NCBI GenBank assembly: GCA_039029915.1
Contig: JBCCFD010000089.1
Coordinates: 1-20,916 of the forward strand
Reading direction: 5' to 3'
From: QQUD01 sp039029915
GTDB taxonomy: Bacteria > Chloroflexota > Anaerolineae > Promineifilales > Promineifilaceae
Length of the DNA: 20,916 nucleotides
Under the pieces are notes generated by a model. The model did not search any database and was not told the DNA's origin. It saw only the letters and a list, made by a program, of their open reading frames with translations. The stretch's first letter is position 1; each line of letters opens with the position of its first letter. Shown here piece by piece: positions 1-8,233 of the stretch. The translations under genes and the position numbers were made by a program.

Positions 1-2651
1 GAATTACCATTTATGACAATTTGACTAATGATAACACGATCGCCTAAAGCGCCCTCTCCAGTTACGGGTAAGCGTACACCAGTTTGCAAATCATAAAGTC
101 CAATCTGCAGACGGTAATTGCCTGAGGGAGCGCTCGTCACCCAGTGGCGTCGATCCAAAATTTGTTCGTTGGGTGCCCAAGCTGCGGTTGGATAGATGCC
201 TTCCGTGGGTTGGCCATCACTTTGCTCAACAATTTCATTATTTTCATCCAGCAAATGCACAAAAACTGTGTAATTTATGTCAACTCTTCGCTCGCTTTGC
301 CAAATGAGACCAAACTGGATGGTGTTATCCACAACAGTTGGCTCGCGGTCCAGTCCAATTAAGCTTATCTGATTGTTGAAGTTAGCATTTTGCGATACGG
401 CCGTTTCCCCAAAAACAGCCTCATCTGGTCCACGCTTCACCAAGCCAGCCCATGTTGCATCCGCAGACTCAGGACTATCTTGCAAAGGCAGCCGTTCTTC
501 CGAAAATTCCGGTTCCAAGCTCACCAGCACATCATAGGCCACCGGGGCCTGTTCAAGCGCCTCGGGAAATGTGTACACATCTCGAATCACCTGACCAGCT
601 TCCCAGGTAGATGTTCGGTTAAATCCGGGATGTAAATTACGTATCTCTTTAACAGGCACGCCTCGTCCATCTAATAGCGTTAACACAACCCGATACGACT
701 CAGTTGGCACCTGCTTGGCCTGCCAGTACAGTACCAATATCTCATCGTCAACAACCTCGCTCCCCAAAAGAGCAATCTCCCCAAAATCTCGGGCGGTCGG
801 TTGGGGAATTGATTCAATTTGTGTGGCCGTCCGCTGCCGCAGCAGCGGTGTTGTGATCTGATCGATCACCCCCACTTTCATCATGAGCACAACACCTAAC
901 AAAATCGCTAAAACTTGAACCGTATCAACTGGCAACCGATTGGTGGACACGGCATCCGTCTGGGCAGCCCCCCAGTTTACAGCCGTTAATCCCATAACCA
1001 CAACCAGAGTCACTAAGGTCACACCATTTCCAATGGCCCGCAATGGCGTCTGACCAAACGCCAGCGACACCGAGTGTGACCCACTGGGAATAGTTAGTAC
1101 CATCAATTCAGCCGCGTTGATGCCGATTCGAGCCGGTTGACCATCAATCGTGAGTTGCCAGCCGGGGAAAAAGTGAACCAGCATAGGCAGTTCAATTGGC
1201 TGGGCGTTTGTGGTATGAAAGCGGAGTTCCCAAGGGGTGCTTTTGATCAATTGAAACGCATTGGGTCGCTCCTGCATTTTCTCTGCAAGCGAGACCAGCC
1301 GATCCGTTGGCACTGTTTTGCTCAAGCGAGGCCAACTGTCTACCGTCGAGGAGGAATACTCACCCCAAGCTGTTAAGCCATAAATACCAAACTGCTGCTC
1401 TACGCGTGATGCATCAGATAACAACGGCCGTTTTTCCAATACGGCCGTTGTGGGTGGTGACAAAAACGGGGTCGCATTCCCAACCATAATCGCTAGCAGA
1501 ACAAAAATTGCTCCGTATTCCCACCAGTGCGTCTCAAATTGGAGCAAGGAACCCAGCCAGCCTAAACCAAACGCCAGCCAAAAAACCGGAATATCTAACA
1601 GCCGCCACGGAAACTGAACCCCCTGCAGCGGCGTAAACGCTTCCCAAACAAAATTTGAGACGGCCATCGTCAAGAAGAGCCCGCTAAACCCGATGACCAT
1701 GCAAAACCAGACCACAAGGGCTGTCTTGTTTCGGTTCCGCCACCAAACAATTGATGTGCCAATCAAAGCAACAAAAGCGGCCCACTGCTGCACTAATCCA
1801 ACTGTTTTGGGCAAAGGAGCATTTGAAACGCCAGAGACGCTTTGTTCTGGCCAGCGCCACGCATCTGCAAAAAATTCTGTGTAATCGACTCGCGCCGCTT
1901 CTTCAGCGTATTTAGTTGACTCAATTTCACCAAAAGCTGGCAGCATAAAAAAGGCCGAGAGTCCAAGCCCCGCTGTGATTGTCCCAGCCAGCAAGCTTAA
2001 GCGACGTTTTCTATCTACTGGCTCTAAAAGCGCCATAACCCCACCCATAAAAATGAATGGCGCGATAAAGAGCGTGCTAGAAACAACGTGTGACAAAAAG
2101 ATGCTGCTGACCAACACGGCCGTTCCGGCCAGCCAGCGCCAGCTCAACCGTTCATACAGCATGAGCAAAGCCCAAAACGCCCAGGGAAACAGCGCCAGCG
2201 CTAGCGCATTTGACAAACTGCTGCGGCTGTAAGTTTGTAACAGCAGAAAGGGTGACCAGCAGTAAACTGCCGTTGAAAGCACCCCACCAAACGACCCAAA
2301 TAGCTTACTAGCTGCTAAATACATCCCGCTGCTGGTCAACAGTAGTACCACAATAGAAAAAACGTTGAGCGCCACAGGGCCATTGGCACCGACAAGCCAA
2401 TAGAAAATGGTGAGTAAATAAGCGCTTAGTGGCGGATAAAAGTTAAACAGCGGCGAGCCATAACCAAACAGCAAATCAGGCGCCCACCGCGAGAAAAAGA
2501 CGCCTTCTTCCCAAAATGCATTCACGACTGCAATGCGATAATAGTGCAGTAGCAAATCATCCCCCTTAACGGGTTGTCCAAAAAGCGGGAGGGCGGAAAC
2601 GGCCGTTATCAGCAAAACGCAAGCCGTTGGCCATGTAAGAAGCTTTTTCAT
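1..2651 (-). CDS. Large multi-pass membrane protein, GT-C / YfhO-like (PTPS-related) family, C-terminus cut by window edge
   Basis: The frame opens at ATG 2651 and I found no stop in the stretches checked down to base 1, so at least 883 codons are present. Residues 1-25 form a hydrophobic signal-anchor. Residue 30 begins GDD (an acidic pair of the kind used by GT-C glycosyltransferases), and residues 62-78 carry the family hallmark FGYGSPLFNFYPPLSAY. Many hydrophobic segments follow. An outer-face stretch near residue 495 reads HFFPGWQLTIDG, as in YfhO-like proteins. A last membrane segment lies near 575-595. A soluble tail with VFVHLLD (about 799) and GLYDLQTGVRLP (about 851) resembles the C-terminal beta domain common in Chloroflexota relatives. 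The likely role is transfer of lipid-linked sugars at the cell surface; the substrate is unknown. It lies 70 bases downstream of the thioesterase on the same strand, probably co-transcribed. The Shine-Dalgarno is poor (AAGG one base from ATG). Confidence 0.8.
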   Translation of the reverse strand, partial: MKKLLTWPTACVLLITAVSALPLFGQPVKGDDLLLHYYRIAVVNAFWEEGVFFSRWAPDLLFGYGSPLFNFYPPLSAYLLTIFYWLVGANGPVALNVFSIVVLLLTSSGMYLAASKLFGSFGGVLSTAVYCWSPFLLLQTYSRSSLSNALALALFPWAFWALLMLYERLSWRWLAGTAVLVSSIFLSHVVSSTLFIAPFIFMGGVMALLEPVDRKRRLSLLAGTITAGLGLSAFFMLPAFGEIESTKYAEEAARVDYTEFFADAWRWPEQSVSGVSNAPLPKTVGLVQQWAAFVALIGTSIVWWRNRNKTALVVWFCMVIGFSGLFLTMAVSNFVWEAFTPLQGVQFPWRLLDIPVFWLAFGLGWLGSLLQFETHWWEYGAIFVLLAIMVGNATPFLSPPTTAVLEKRPLLSDASRVEQQFGIYGLTAWGEYSSSTVDSWPRLSKTVPTDRLVSLAEKMQERPNAFQLIKSTPWELRFHTTNAQPIELPMLVHFFPGWQLTIDGQPARIGINAAELMVLTIPSGSHSVSLAFGQTPLRAIGNGVTLVTLVVVMGLTAVNWGAAQTDAVSTNRLPVDTVQVLAILLGVVLMMKVGVIDQITTPLLRQRTATQIESIPQPTARDFGEIALLGSEVVDDEILVLYWQAKQVPTESYRVVLTLLDGRGVPVKEIRNLHPGFNRTSTWEAGQVIRDVYTFPEALEQAPVAYDVLVSLEPEFSEERLPLQDSPESADATWAGLVKRGPDEAVFGETAVSQNANFNNQISLIGLDREPTVVDNTIQFGLIWQSERRVDINYTVFVHLLDENNEIVEQSDGQPTEGIYPTAAWAPNEQILDRRHWVTSAPSGNYRLQIGLYDLQTGVRLPVTGEGALGDRVIISQIVINGN

Positions 2652-2726
2652 ACCTTGATTTGAGAATCAGTCGTCAGTAATCAGTCACCAATCCACTAAT
2701 ATACCAATCTCCAATTACCAATTACG
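2652..2726. repeat. Heptamer tandem arrays between thioesterase and membrane-protein genes
   Basis: Two short arrays fill this gap. TCAGTCG, TCAGTAA, TCAGTCA run at 2667-2687, and CCAATTA occurs twice at 2711-2724, the second copy overlapping the thioesterase stop codon (2722-2724). The period is seven bases. The arrays resemble the short tandemly repeated repetitive (STRR) heptamers known from cyanobacteria; any function is unknown. Confidence 0.55.
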
Positions 2727-3213
2727 TATCAACCCTCCACCCCAACGCCTCCAGATTCACCGAACTCATCAGCTCTTGTGGCACATTGGCTAGCGTCATT
2801 TCAGACTCAGCCGCTACGGTGCCATTTGGTAAGATAATTTGCCCCACCGCTTTACCGAGCCGCCCCCGAAGGCGCACAATTTTTCCCAAAATACGGAGCG
2901 GTGTTTCAGTAGGAACAGAGTGGCGAAACTTAACTTGCAGCGTCACGGACATCATAAAGTGGTGTGGATCGGCAATCATTGACACGCGAGCCACCACTTC
3001 ATCAAGCATCGAGGTCACAATGCCTCCGTGCACGATACCAGGATAGCCTTGGTAAATCTCATCCACCGTGTACTCTGACAGCACTTCATCTTTACCGTTG
3101 TCATAAAACGACATATACAACCCCCGCGGATTATCTCGGCCGCACACAAAGCAATACGCAGAATTTGGTTGTTTGTTGGGGTAATTTTCAATAGAAACCG
3201 TATTTTCGCTCAT
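2722..3213 (-). CDS. PaaI-family hotdog-fold acyl-CoA thioesterase-like protein
   Basis: This 163-residue protein has the single-domain hotdog layout. A CFVCG...NPRGL segment near residues 21-31 is typical of one PaaI branch. GIVHGGIVTSMLDEV around residues 60-75 matches the hotdog helix motif HGG...LDE, whose acidic residue and histidine region form the thioester-hydrolysis site. The probable reaction is hydrolysis of a small or medium acyl-CoA in the cytosol; the substrate is not readable from sequence. I chose ATG 3213. A TTG one codon upstream (3216) is possible, because a GGAGAA lies nine bases before the TTG and twelve before the ATG. A good promoter lies 45 bases upstream. It is divergent from the P450 gene and precedes the large membrane protein. 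Confidence 0.85.
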   Translation of the reverse strand: MSENTVSIENYPNKQPNSAYCFVCGRDNPRGLYMSFYDNGKDEVLSEYTVDEIYQGYPGIVHGGIVTSMLDEVVARVSMIADPHHFMMSVTLQVKFRHSVPTETPLRILGKIVRLRGRLGKAVGQIILPNGTVAAESEMTLANVPQELMSSVNLEALGWRVDT

Positions 3214-3257
3214 CAAATCTCGTTCTTCTCCAAAGTCGTTACGACATCTTCCATGGG

Positions 3258-3286
3258 ATTATGACCATCTTCACACAAAGATTCAA
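3258..3286 (-). promoter_or_regulatory. Predicted sigma70-type promoter for the thioesterase gene
   Basis: Read on the minus strand, TTGAAT (3286-3281) is followed after exactly 17 bases by CATAAT (3263-3258). These match the -35 and -10 consensus at 4/6 and 5/6. The -10 box is 45 bases from the chosen ATG. Confidence 0.5.
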
Positions 3287-3287
3287 A

Positions 3288-3315
3288 TTGCGTTTGGATT
3301 GGGAGAGAGGATAAT
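3288..3315 (+). promoter_or_regulatory. Possible promoter for the P450 gene
   Basis: TTGCGT (3288-3293), a 16-base spacer and GATAAT (3310-3315) form a moderate match on the plus strand. Its -35 box sits two bases from the -35 box of the divergent thioesterase promoter, so the two polymerases would start back to back. TTGGAT (3294) with TATAAA (3319) at 19 bases is a weaker alternative. Confidence 0.3.
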
Positions 3316-3333
3316 TAGTATAAAGTGGTAAGT

Positions 3334-3394
3334 AAAAGTGAAAAGTGAAAAGTACGGCACCTGATACCTAAAACTTAATACCTGATACCTAAAA
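3334..3394. repeat. Heptamer tandem array and 14-base direct repeat in the P450 leader
   Basis: AAAAGTG is repeated at 3334-3340 and 3341-3347, with a partial third copy to 3353. CCTGATACCTAAAA then occurs at 3360-3373 and again at 3381-3394. The array ends 12 bases before the P450 ATG and leaves no Shine-Dalgarno there. Confidence 0.6.
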
Positions 3395-3406
3395 ACATCT
3401 AACCCT

Positions 3407-4720
3407 ATGCCCGGAACAACTGACGTCCTCAAACGATTTACAAGCATCATGCGCGACCCGCTTTCATTCTTACTTGAAATGAGTCAAAGCTTTGGCGATA
3501 GCGTCCCGTTCAATCTGCCTGATGAAAAAGCTCGTCTTATCAATCACCCTGATTTGATTGAATACGTCTTGCTAACCAACAATAGAAACTACAGCAAAAA
3601 AACGCCTCAATTTGAAACGTTTGCTTATGTAGCCGGTAATGGACTATTAAACAGCGACGGTTCATTCTGGCTTCGTCAACGACGCATCGCCCAACCGGCA
3701 TTCCATCGACGAAAAATTAATCAGATGATTATGGCGATGCAGTCCGAAACTGAGAAGAAACTGACTGAATGGCGCGCCCTTTCTTCCGGCACCGTCGTAG
3801 ACATGGAGCAGGAGATGCTTCAGCTCACGTTAGGTATCACCATGAAGTCATTATTTAACATGGATATCAGCGGACAAGAAGCAGAGATGGTTAAAACTAT
3901 CGAAGAGACGCTAGGGTATGTCATGTTCCGAGCGCAGGTCATGGTTCCCATTCCACCCACCTGGCCGCTTCCCGTCAACCGTCGCTTTCAAAAAGCGATG
4001 CGCACATTAGATGCCTTCGTCTACCAAATGATTGAAGATCGGCGGCAATCAACCGAAACAATTGATGATGTTTTATCAATCTTTATTTCGGCAACGGATG
4101 AAGACGGCAAGCCCCTACCGGATGAGCTAATCAGAGATGAAATTTTGACCTTGATTATTGCGGGCTATGAAACGGCCGCTTCTGGCATGACGTGGTTGTG
4201 GGCTTTATTAGCAGAAAATGCGGATATCTTTCAAAACGTGCGCAATGAGCTAGCAGAGGTACTAAACGGCCGTTCGCCCACACTTGAAGATCTGCCAAAC
4301 CTCCCTTATCTCAAACAAACCATCCAAGAAGGATGGCGACTCTACCCGCCTTCTTGGGTCATCACCCGCGCAGCGATTGAGGATGATGTCATTGGGGGTG
4401 AGCCTATTGCGGCCGGCACTCTGGTCATTATCAGTCCGTACACTATGCATAGGCATCCCACCATCTGGCCAGACCCAAATACATTTAACCCAGAACGCTT
4501 CAAAAGGGAAAACGAGCGACCTCGCTACGCCTTTATTCCATTTGGCGGCGGCCCTCGCCTCTGTATTGGTCACACCTTTGCCGAAATGGAAACAATGGTC
4601 ATCATGGGTACCCTAGCGCAACATTTCTATCCTCAGCCGGTAGCCCAACCCCCTCACAAGACACGCGCCCTAGTGACCATCCGTCCTAAGGATGGCTTAC
4701 CGGTCACCCTGCAGAAATAA
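3407..4720 (+). CDS. Cytochrome P450 (soluble bacterial type)
   Basis: A 437-residue haem-thiolate monooxygenase with all the diagnostic elements in order. The C-helix WxxxR is at W88-R92. The I-helix oxygen-activation motif AGYETA is at 252-257. The K-helix ExxR is E308-R311, and PERF is at 362-365. The haem loop FGGGPRLCIG is at 379-388, with Cys386 as the axial ligand. There is no N-terminal membrane anchor, so it should be cytosolic. The family inserts one oxygen atom into a substrate using electrons from ferredoxin/ferredoxin reductase or a flavoprotein. No redox partner is encoded in this window, so it must borrow one. Substrate unknown. No Shine-Dalgarno precedes the ATG; a short-repeat array sits there instead. 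The regulator gene starts 82 bases downstream on the same strand. Confidence 0.95.
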   Translation: MPGTTDVLKRFTSIMRDPLSFLLEMSQSFGDSVPFNLPDEKARLINHPDLIEYVLLTNNRNYSKKTPQFETFAYVAGNGLLNSDGSFWLRQRRIAQPAFHRRKINQMIMAMQSETEKKLTEWRALSSGTVVDMEQEMLQLTLGITMKSLFNMDISGQEAEMVKTIEETLGYVMFRAQVMVPIPPTWPLPVNRRFQKAMRTLDAFVYQMIEDRRQSTETIDDVLSIFISATDEDGKPLPDELIRDEILTLIIAGYETAASGMTWLWALLAENADIFQNVRNELAEVLNGRSPTLEDLPNLPYLKQTIQEGWRLYPPSWVITRAAIEDDVIGGEPIAAGTLVIISPYTMHRHPTIWPDPNTFNPERFKRENERPRYAFIPFGGGPRLCIGHTFAEMETMVIMGTLAQHFYPQPVAQPPHKTRALVTIRPKDGLPVTLQK

Positions 4721-4742
4721 ATATCAACGCCTTTACCCGTTT

Positions 4743-4790
4743 CGTTTTGTCATTTACTTGGCAACTTGAGCCAAAACGATATGCTACAAT
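4743..4790 (+). promoter_or_regulatory. Extended -10 promoter with overlapping inverted repeats ahead of the regulator gene
   Basis: TATGCTACAAT (4780-4790) is an extended -10 element (TG-n-TACAAT) ending 12 bases before the regulator ATG. No good -35 box is visible. The perfect arms CGTTTTG (4743-4749) and CAAAACG (4772-4778) flank the -35 zone, and TTGGC/GCCAA (4758-4762, 4770-4774) is nested inside. The dyad could be an operator or the P450 terminator. The same 11 bases occur at 18743-18753. Confidence 0.4.
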
Positions 4791-4802
4791 CGAAGACAAC
4801 TT

Positions 4803-7800
4803 ATGCGTTGGAAATTATCTGTTTTCGGGTCATTCAAAGTAGCCTCCCTTGACAACCCTAAAAAATCTCCCTCATTTGAACGCAAAACGCGTGCTATCTT
4901 AGCTTACTTGGCAATTAATAAAGAAAATCTGCATCGTCGCACCCTATGGCAACTTTTTTTCCAATCAGCTAAAAATCCAGCCGCCTCGCTAAGGTGGCAT
5001 CTAAGCCGCATTCGCCAAGCATTAGGCAACGATGTTTTGCTCTTAGAGTCAAAAATGGTTGCACTCAATACGGCCGTTCTTCAAATCGATTTCGCACAGT
5101 TCCAACAACAGGTTGGCAAGCCTGCACAACAGCCGCTCGACCAACTCGTGCAGGGCATCTATTTGTTTCAGGGCTCGCTATTGGAAGGGTTGTCACTCAA
5201 AAATGCGCCAGAATTTGAACTGTGGCTCTTAAGTGAGCGAGCGCGTACAGAGCGGCTTTTTGAAAACAGCGCAACGGTATTAATTCAGCGTTTAATTGAA
5301 CACAACTCTTTTGAAAAAGCCTTACCCGTTGCTCAAAAGCTGCTGCAATTTAATTCCCTATTAGAAACAGCCCATCATCAAACCATCTGGCTTCAAGCCC
5401 ATTTGGGTCAGCGGGAAGCTGCCCTGCAACAATATGAAGCTTGTCAAAAACTGCTTCAGGACGAACTGGCCGTAACACCATCACTTGATCTACAAAACTT
5501 AAATTCAGCCATTCTAAAAAATGCTCCGCTCCCAACTTTACACTCACCCCAATCATCGACGGATGACCAACGGCCGTTTATTTCAGAAGCCACTGTTTTT
5601 ATAGGTCGAACAGCAGAGCTTCAGAGACTTGAGCAATTTTGGAACACATTAAAACCAGGAAAACCGAGCATCGTCTTCATAGAAGCATTCGCAGGGGAGG
5701 GAAAAACAACGTTTGTTCAACAGTTCTTGCAAAGGACTGTGCATGGTAAACGGCCGTTTACAAGCCACTGCTACGAGTCGTCTAGCAGTATTCCCTACCA
5801 ACCATGGCTTACAATCTTAGAAACATGGGTAGCCGATGCCGACGAGCAAAACCTCAAACAAATTCCATCGATTTGGCAACACCAGCTAGGCCGGCTCTTG
5901 CCCCATTTATTTTCTCAAGCTGATTCAGCTTCTGAAGAACAAGAGCACCTATTTCGAGCCATTGCAACACTTTTTTCAAAGACAATTAAAATCCCCGCCC
6001 TGTTATTTATAGACGATTTACATTGGGCTGACGATGCATCATTGCAGCTGCTCCAATTTTTAGTCAATCAGCAGTTTCAGCAGCCCATAATGTTTATTGG
6101 CACTTATCGACAAGAGGAACTTTCAAAAGGGTCACTTCTCCATTCGATAGTTGAGCAAAACAATCAAAATCGGGCTGGTTTAAAGTTATCACTAACCTCG
6201 CTCAATGAAACCGAGATCGACCATCTGGTTCGGGAAACGCTTCATCATAAGGGCGTGGCTAATCTCTCAAACAAACTCTATCTAGAAACGGGGGGAAACC
6301 CTTTATTTGTGACAGAGCTATTGGTAGAGTTAAATCAAAGGGCAGAATTACCGAATAAACTTCCTATCCCACCGAGTCTACAAGCGCTAACCAACCATCG
6401 TCTTAAACAATTACCGAGCAGTAGTTATCAATTTATTGAATCGCTAGCCGTTCTGGATCGTCCCACTCATTTTTTACAGGCCCAACAAATAAGCGGCCGT
6501 TCCGAAAATGAAACGATTGCGGCGATCGAAGATGGAATAAAATGGAATTTTTTATCGCCTCATCCTTCGGCTCAATATGATTTTAGCCATCAACTGATTC
6601 GACAAGCCATCTTACAACAGATGAGCCCAATTCGGCGACAACGACTCCATTATCGAGCTGCCAAAATTTTAACCCAACACCAGTACGATCCTGCTACGCT
6701 TGTTTATCATTGGGAAATGGCGGGAGAGACAGCACAAACGGCTGTTTTTTGCCTTAAAGCTGGCGATCAAGCCCGAGACCGGGCTGCTATGCAAGAGGCG
6801 ATTACTTTTTACAAGAAGGCGCTCGCTCATTTTGAGCCAAAAGAATATACGTGCCGCTTCGAAGCAACGTTAGGGTTAGTCCGCGCATTTGGAGCCATTT
6901 CAGATTTAGCGCCATTAAAGAGATATTTAGAGGAGCTTGAAATAGCAGCAATCAAAGTTGACCAACCCTTGGCTTATGCCCAAACGGCCGTTTATCACGC
7001 TCGACACGCTTTCAAACATGATGAAACTGAGCGTGCTATTCAAGCAGCAGCCGAGGGAATGGAATGGGCAAATCAAGCCGACGACGCTTCTGTAAAAGCA
7101 AAGCTTCTCATTATTTTTGCCTCTATTGATGATAAAAGAGGCAACTTTGCCGTTGCTCACGAAAAAGTGGATGAAGCCTTAACAATTTACCAACAAGTTA
7201 CAGATAAAAAAGGGGAAGCACACGCTTTAAAACTAAAGGCTATTATTTTACGGCATCAGGGTCATTTACAAGAAAGTATTCCCGTATTGAAACAAGCTCA
7301 AAGGTTATGTCAACAAATCGATGATCCATTTACTGAAAGTCAGCTTCTTGCAAACTTGGGGCAGGTCTATTGGTATCTTGGTGAGTATGAGCAGGTCGAG
7401 CAAATTGCAAATGAAGGTATTCGTCTTAGCCGATTAACAGGCAACCGATCGATGGAACCATATCACATCAATAACCTAGCTGGAATGGCGTTACGCTCAT
7501 TCGATTATGAAAATGCAATCGGCTACTATCAGCAGGCGTTGACCATTGCCGAATCGCTTAATATGTTGACGAGTGTTGCTGTGTACAACAACAATATTGC
7601 CGGGGCCTACGTTGGCATGGGGGAAATTGATAAGGCGCTTGTTTATTTGGAAACGGCCGTAAACGTCGCTCAAAACGCAGGGGCTCGACGCATCGAGGCC
7701 TTAGCATTTTATACGATGGGCCACGCTTATCGAGCCTTGTCCGATCATCAACAGGCTCGGTCTGCCTTCGAAAAAGCGTTGCTGATTCGAGAAGAAATGG

Positions 7801-8141
7801 GGGCCACCGTCCAACTATTTTATTCGCTCAACTATTTAACCGAAACTTGCCTCAACCTAGAAGAAATAACAGATGCTCAAGCATACTTTGCCAAAACATC
7901 AACACAATTTGAGCGAGTCTATGAACAGCTACCAACCTTCGCAAAGCGAATGCATCATTACACAGCATTTCGTTATCACCACGTTCAAAATGATGCACCA
8001 ACCGCAAAAGACAGCTTACAGTTAGCCCATCAATTTCTTCAAGCCCAGCTAGAAAGCTTAGATAAACCGGCTCAAGCTCGGGTCCTAGCGGATAAAGACG
8101 TTAAAAATCTTGTAAACGCATACAAGGCATTCATAACCTAA
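4803..8141 (+). CDS. BTAD/SARP-type transcriptional regulator with AAA ATPase and TPR domains
   Basis: This 1112-residue protein has a modular regulator layout. Residues 1-95 form an OmpR-like winged helix (LSVFGSF start, RRTLWQLFF, SLRWHLSRIRQALG). Residues about 96-240 form the helical bacterial transcriptional activator domain (BTAD). Residues about 265-600 form an AAA/STAND-like ATPase with FIGRTAEL, P-loop AGEGKTT (297-303), Walker B LLFIDDLHWAD (400-410) and an ETGGNPLFV segment. From about 640 to the end are helical TPR-like repeats (for example LANLGQVYWYLGEYEQ). There is no C-terminal LuxR helix-turn-helix. Relatives such as AfsR-like proteins bind direct repeats near target promoters, and the ATPase/TPR part senses partners or signals. 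It lies between a P450 and a secreted-protein gene on the same strand, possible targets by position only. Confidence 0.88.
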   Translation: MRWKLSVFGSFKVASLDNPKKSPSFERKTRAILAYLAINKENLHRRTLWQLFFQSAKNPAASLRWHLSRIRQALGNDVLLLESKMVALNTAVLQIDFAQFQQQVGKPAQQPLDQLVQGIYLFQGSLLEGLSLKNAPEFELWLLSERARTERLFENSATVLIQRLIEHNSFEKALPVAQKLLQFNSLLETAHHQTIWLQAHLGQREAALQQYEACQKLLQDELAVTPSLDLQNLNSAILKNAPLPTLHSPQSSTDDQRPFISEATVFIGRTAELQRLEQFWNTLKPGKPSIVFIEAFAGEGKTTFVQQFLQRTVHGKRPFTSHCYESSSSIPYQPWLTILETWVADADEQNLKQIPSIWQHQLGRLLPHLFSQADSASEEQEHLFRAIATLFSKTIKIPALLFIDDLHWADDASLQLLQFLVNQQFQQPIMFIGTYRQEELSKGSLLHSIVEQNNQNRAGLKLSLTSLNETEIDHLVRETLHHKGVANLSNKLYLETGGNPLFVTELLVELNQRAELPNKLPIPPSLQALTNHRLKQLPSSSYQFIESLAVLDRPTHFLQAQQISGRSENETIAAIEDGIKWNFLSPHPSAQYDFSHQLIRQAILQQMSPIRRQRLHYRAAKILTQHQYDPATLVYHWEMAGETAQTAVFCLKAGDQARDRAAMQEAITFYKKALAHFEPKEYTCRFEATLGLVRAFGAISDLAPLKRYLEELEIAAIKVDQPLAYAQTAVYHARHAFKHDETERAIQAAAEGMEWANQADDASVKAKLLIIFASIDDKRGNFAVAHEKVDEALTIYQQVTDKKGEAHALKLKAIILRHQGHLQESIPVLKQAQRLCQQIDDPFTESQLLANLGQVYWYLGEYEQVEQIANEGIRLSRLTGNRSMEPYHINNLAGMALRSFDYENAIGYYQQALTIAESLNMLTSVAVYNNNIAGAYVGMGEIDKALVYLETAVNVAQNAGARRIEALAFYTMGHAYRALSDHQQARSAFEKALLIREEMGATVQLFYSLNYLTETCLNLEEITDAQAYFAKTSTQFERVYEQLPTFAKRMHHYTAFRYHHVQNDAPTAKDSLQLAHQFLQAQLESLDKPAQARVLADKDVKNLVNAYKAFIT

Positions 8142-8233
8142 ACGCTTTTCTAAACGCTTTCTCCATACACTCTTTCTATTTTGAATGTTGCTAAGCAATG
8201 TAAGTTTCTTAGTAACAGGTATGGAGAAACTGT
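8142..8233. other. Gap with dyad between regulator and secreted-protein genes
   Basis: Two copies of TAAACGCTTT lie near the regulator stop. TTGCTAAGCAA (8188-8198) is a palindrome, and GTTGCTAAG (8187-8195) pairs with CTTAGTAAC (8208-8216) with one mismatch. It may be an operator or weak terminator. No convincing promoter is seen, so the downstream gene may be co-transcribed with the regulator. Confidence 0.3.

Noticed and set aside
144..2232. Several plus-strand open frames of 60-85 codons
   Set aside because: They are antisense shadows of the long minus-strand membrane-protein gene, whose frame has family motifs throughout.
3214..3216. TTG start for the thioesterase
   Set aside because: An ATG follows immediately; the spacing evidence is ambiguous, so ATG was preferred.
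8188..8216. Intrinsic terminator after the regulator gene
   Set aside because: The stem is AT-rich with a mismatch and has no T tract after it.
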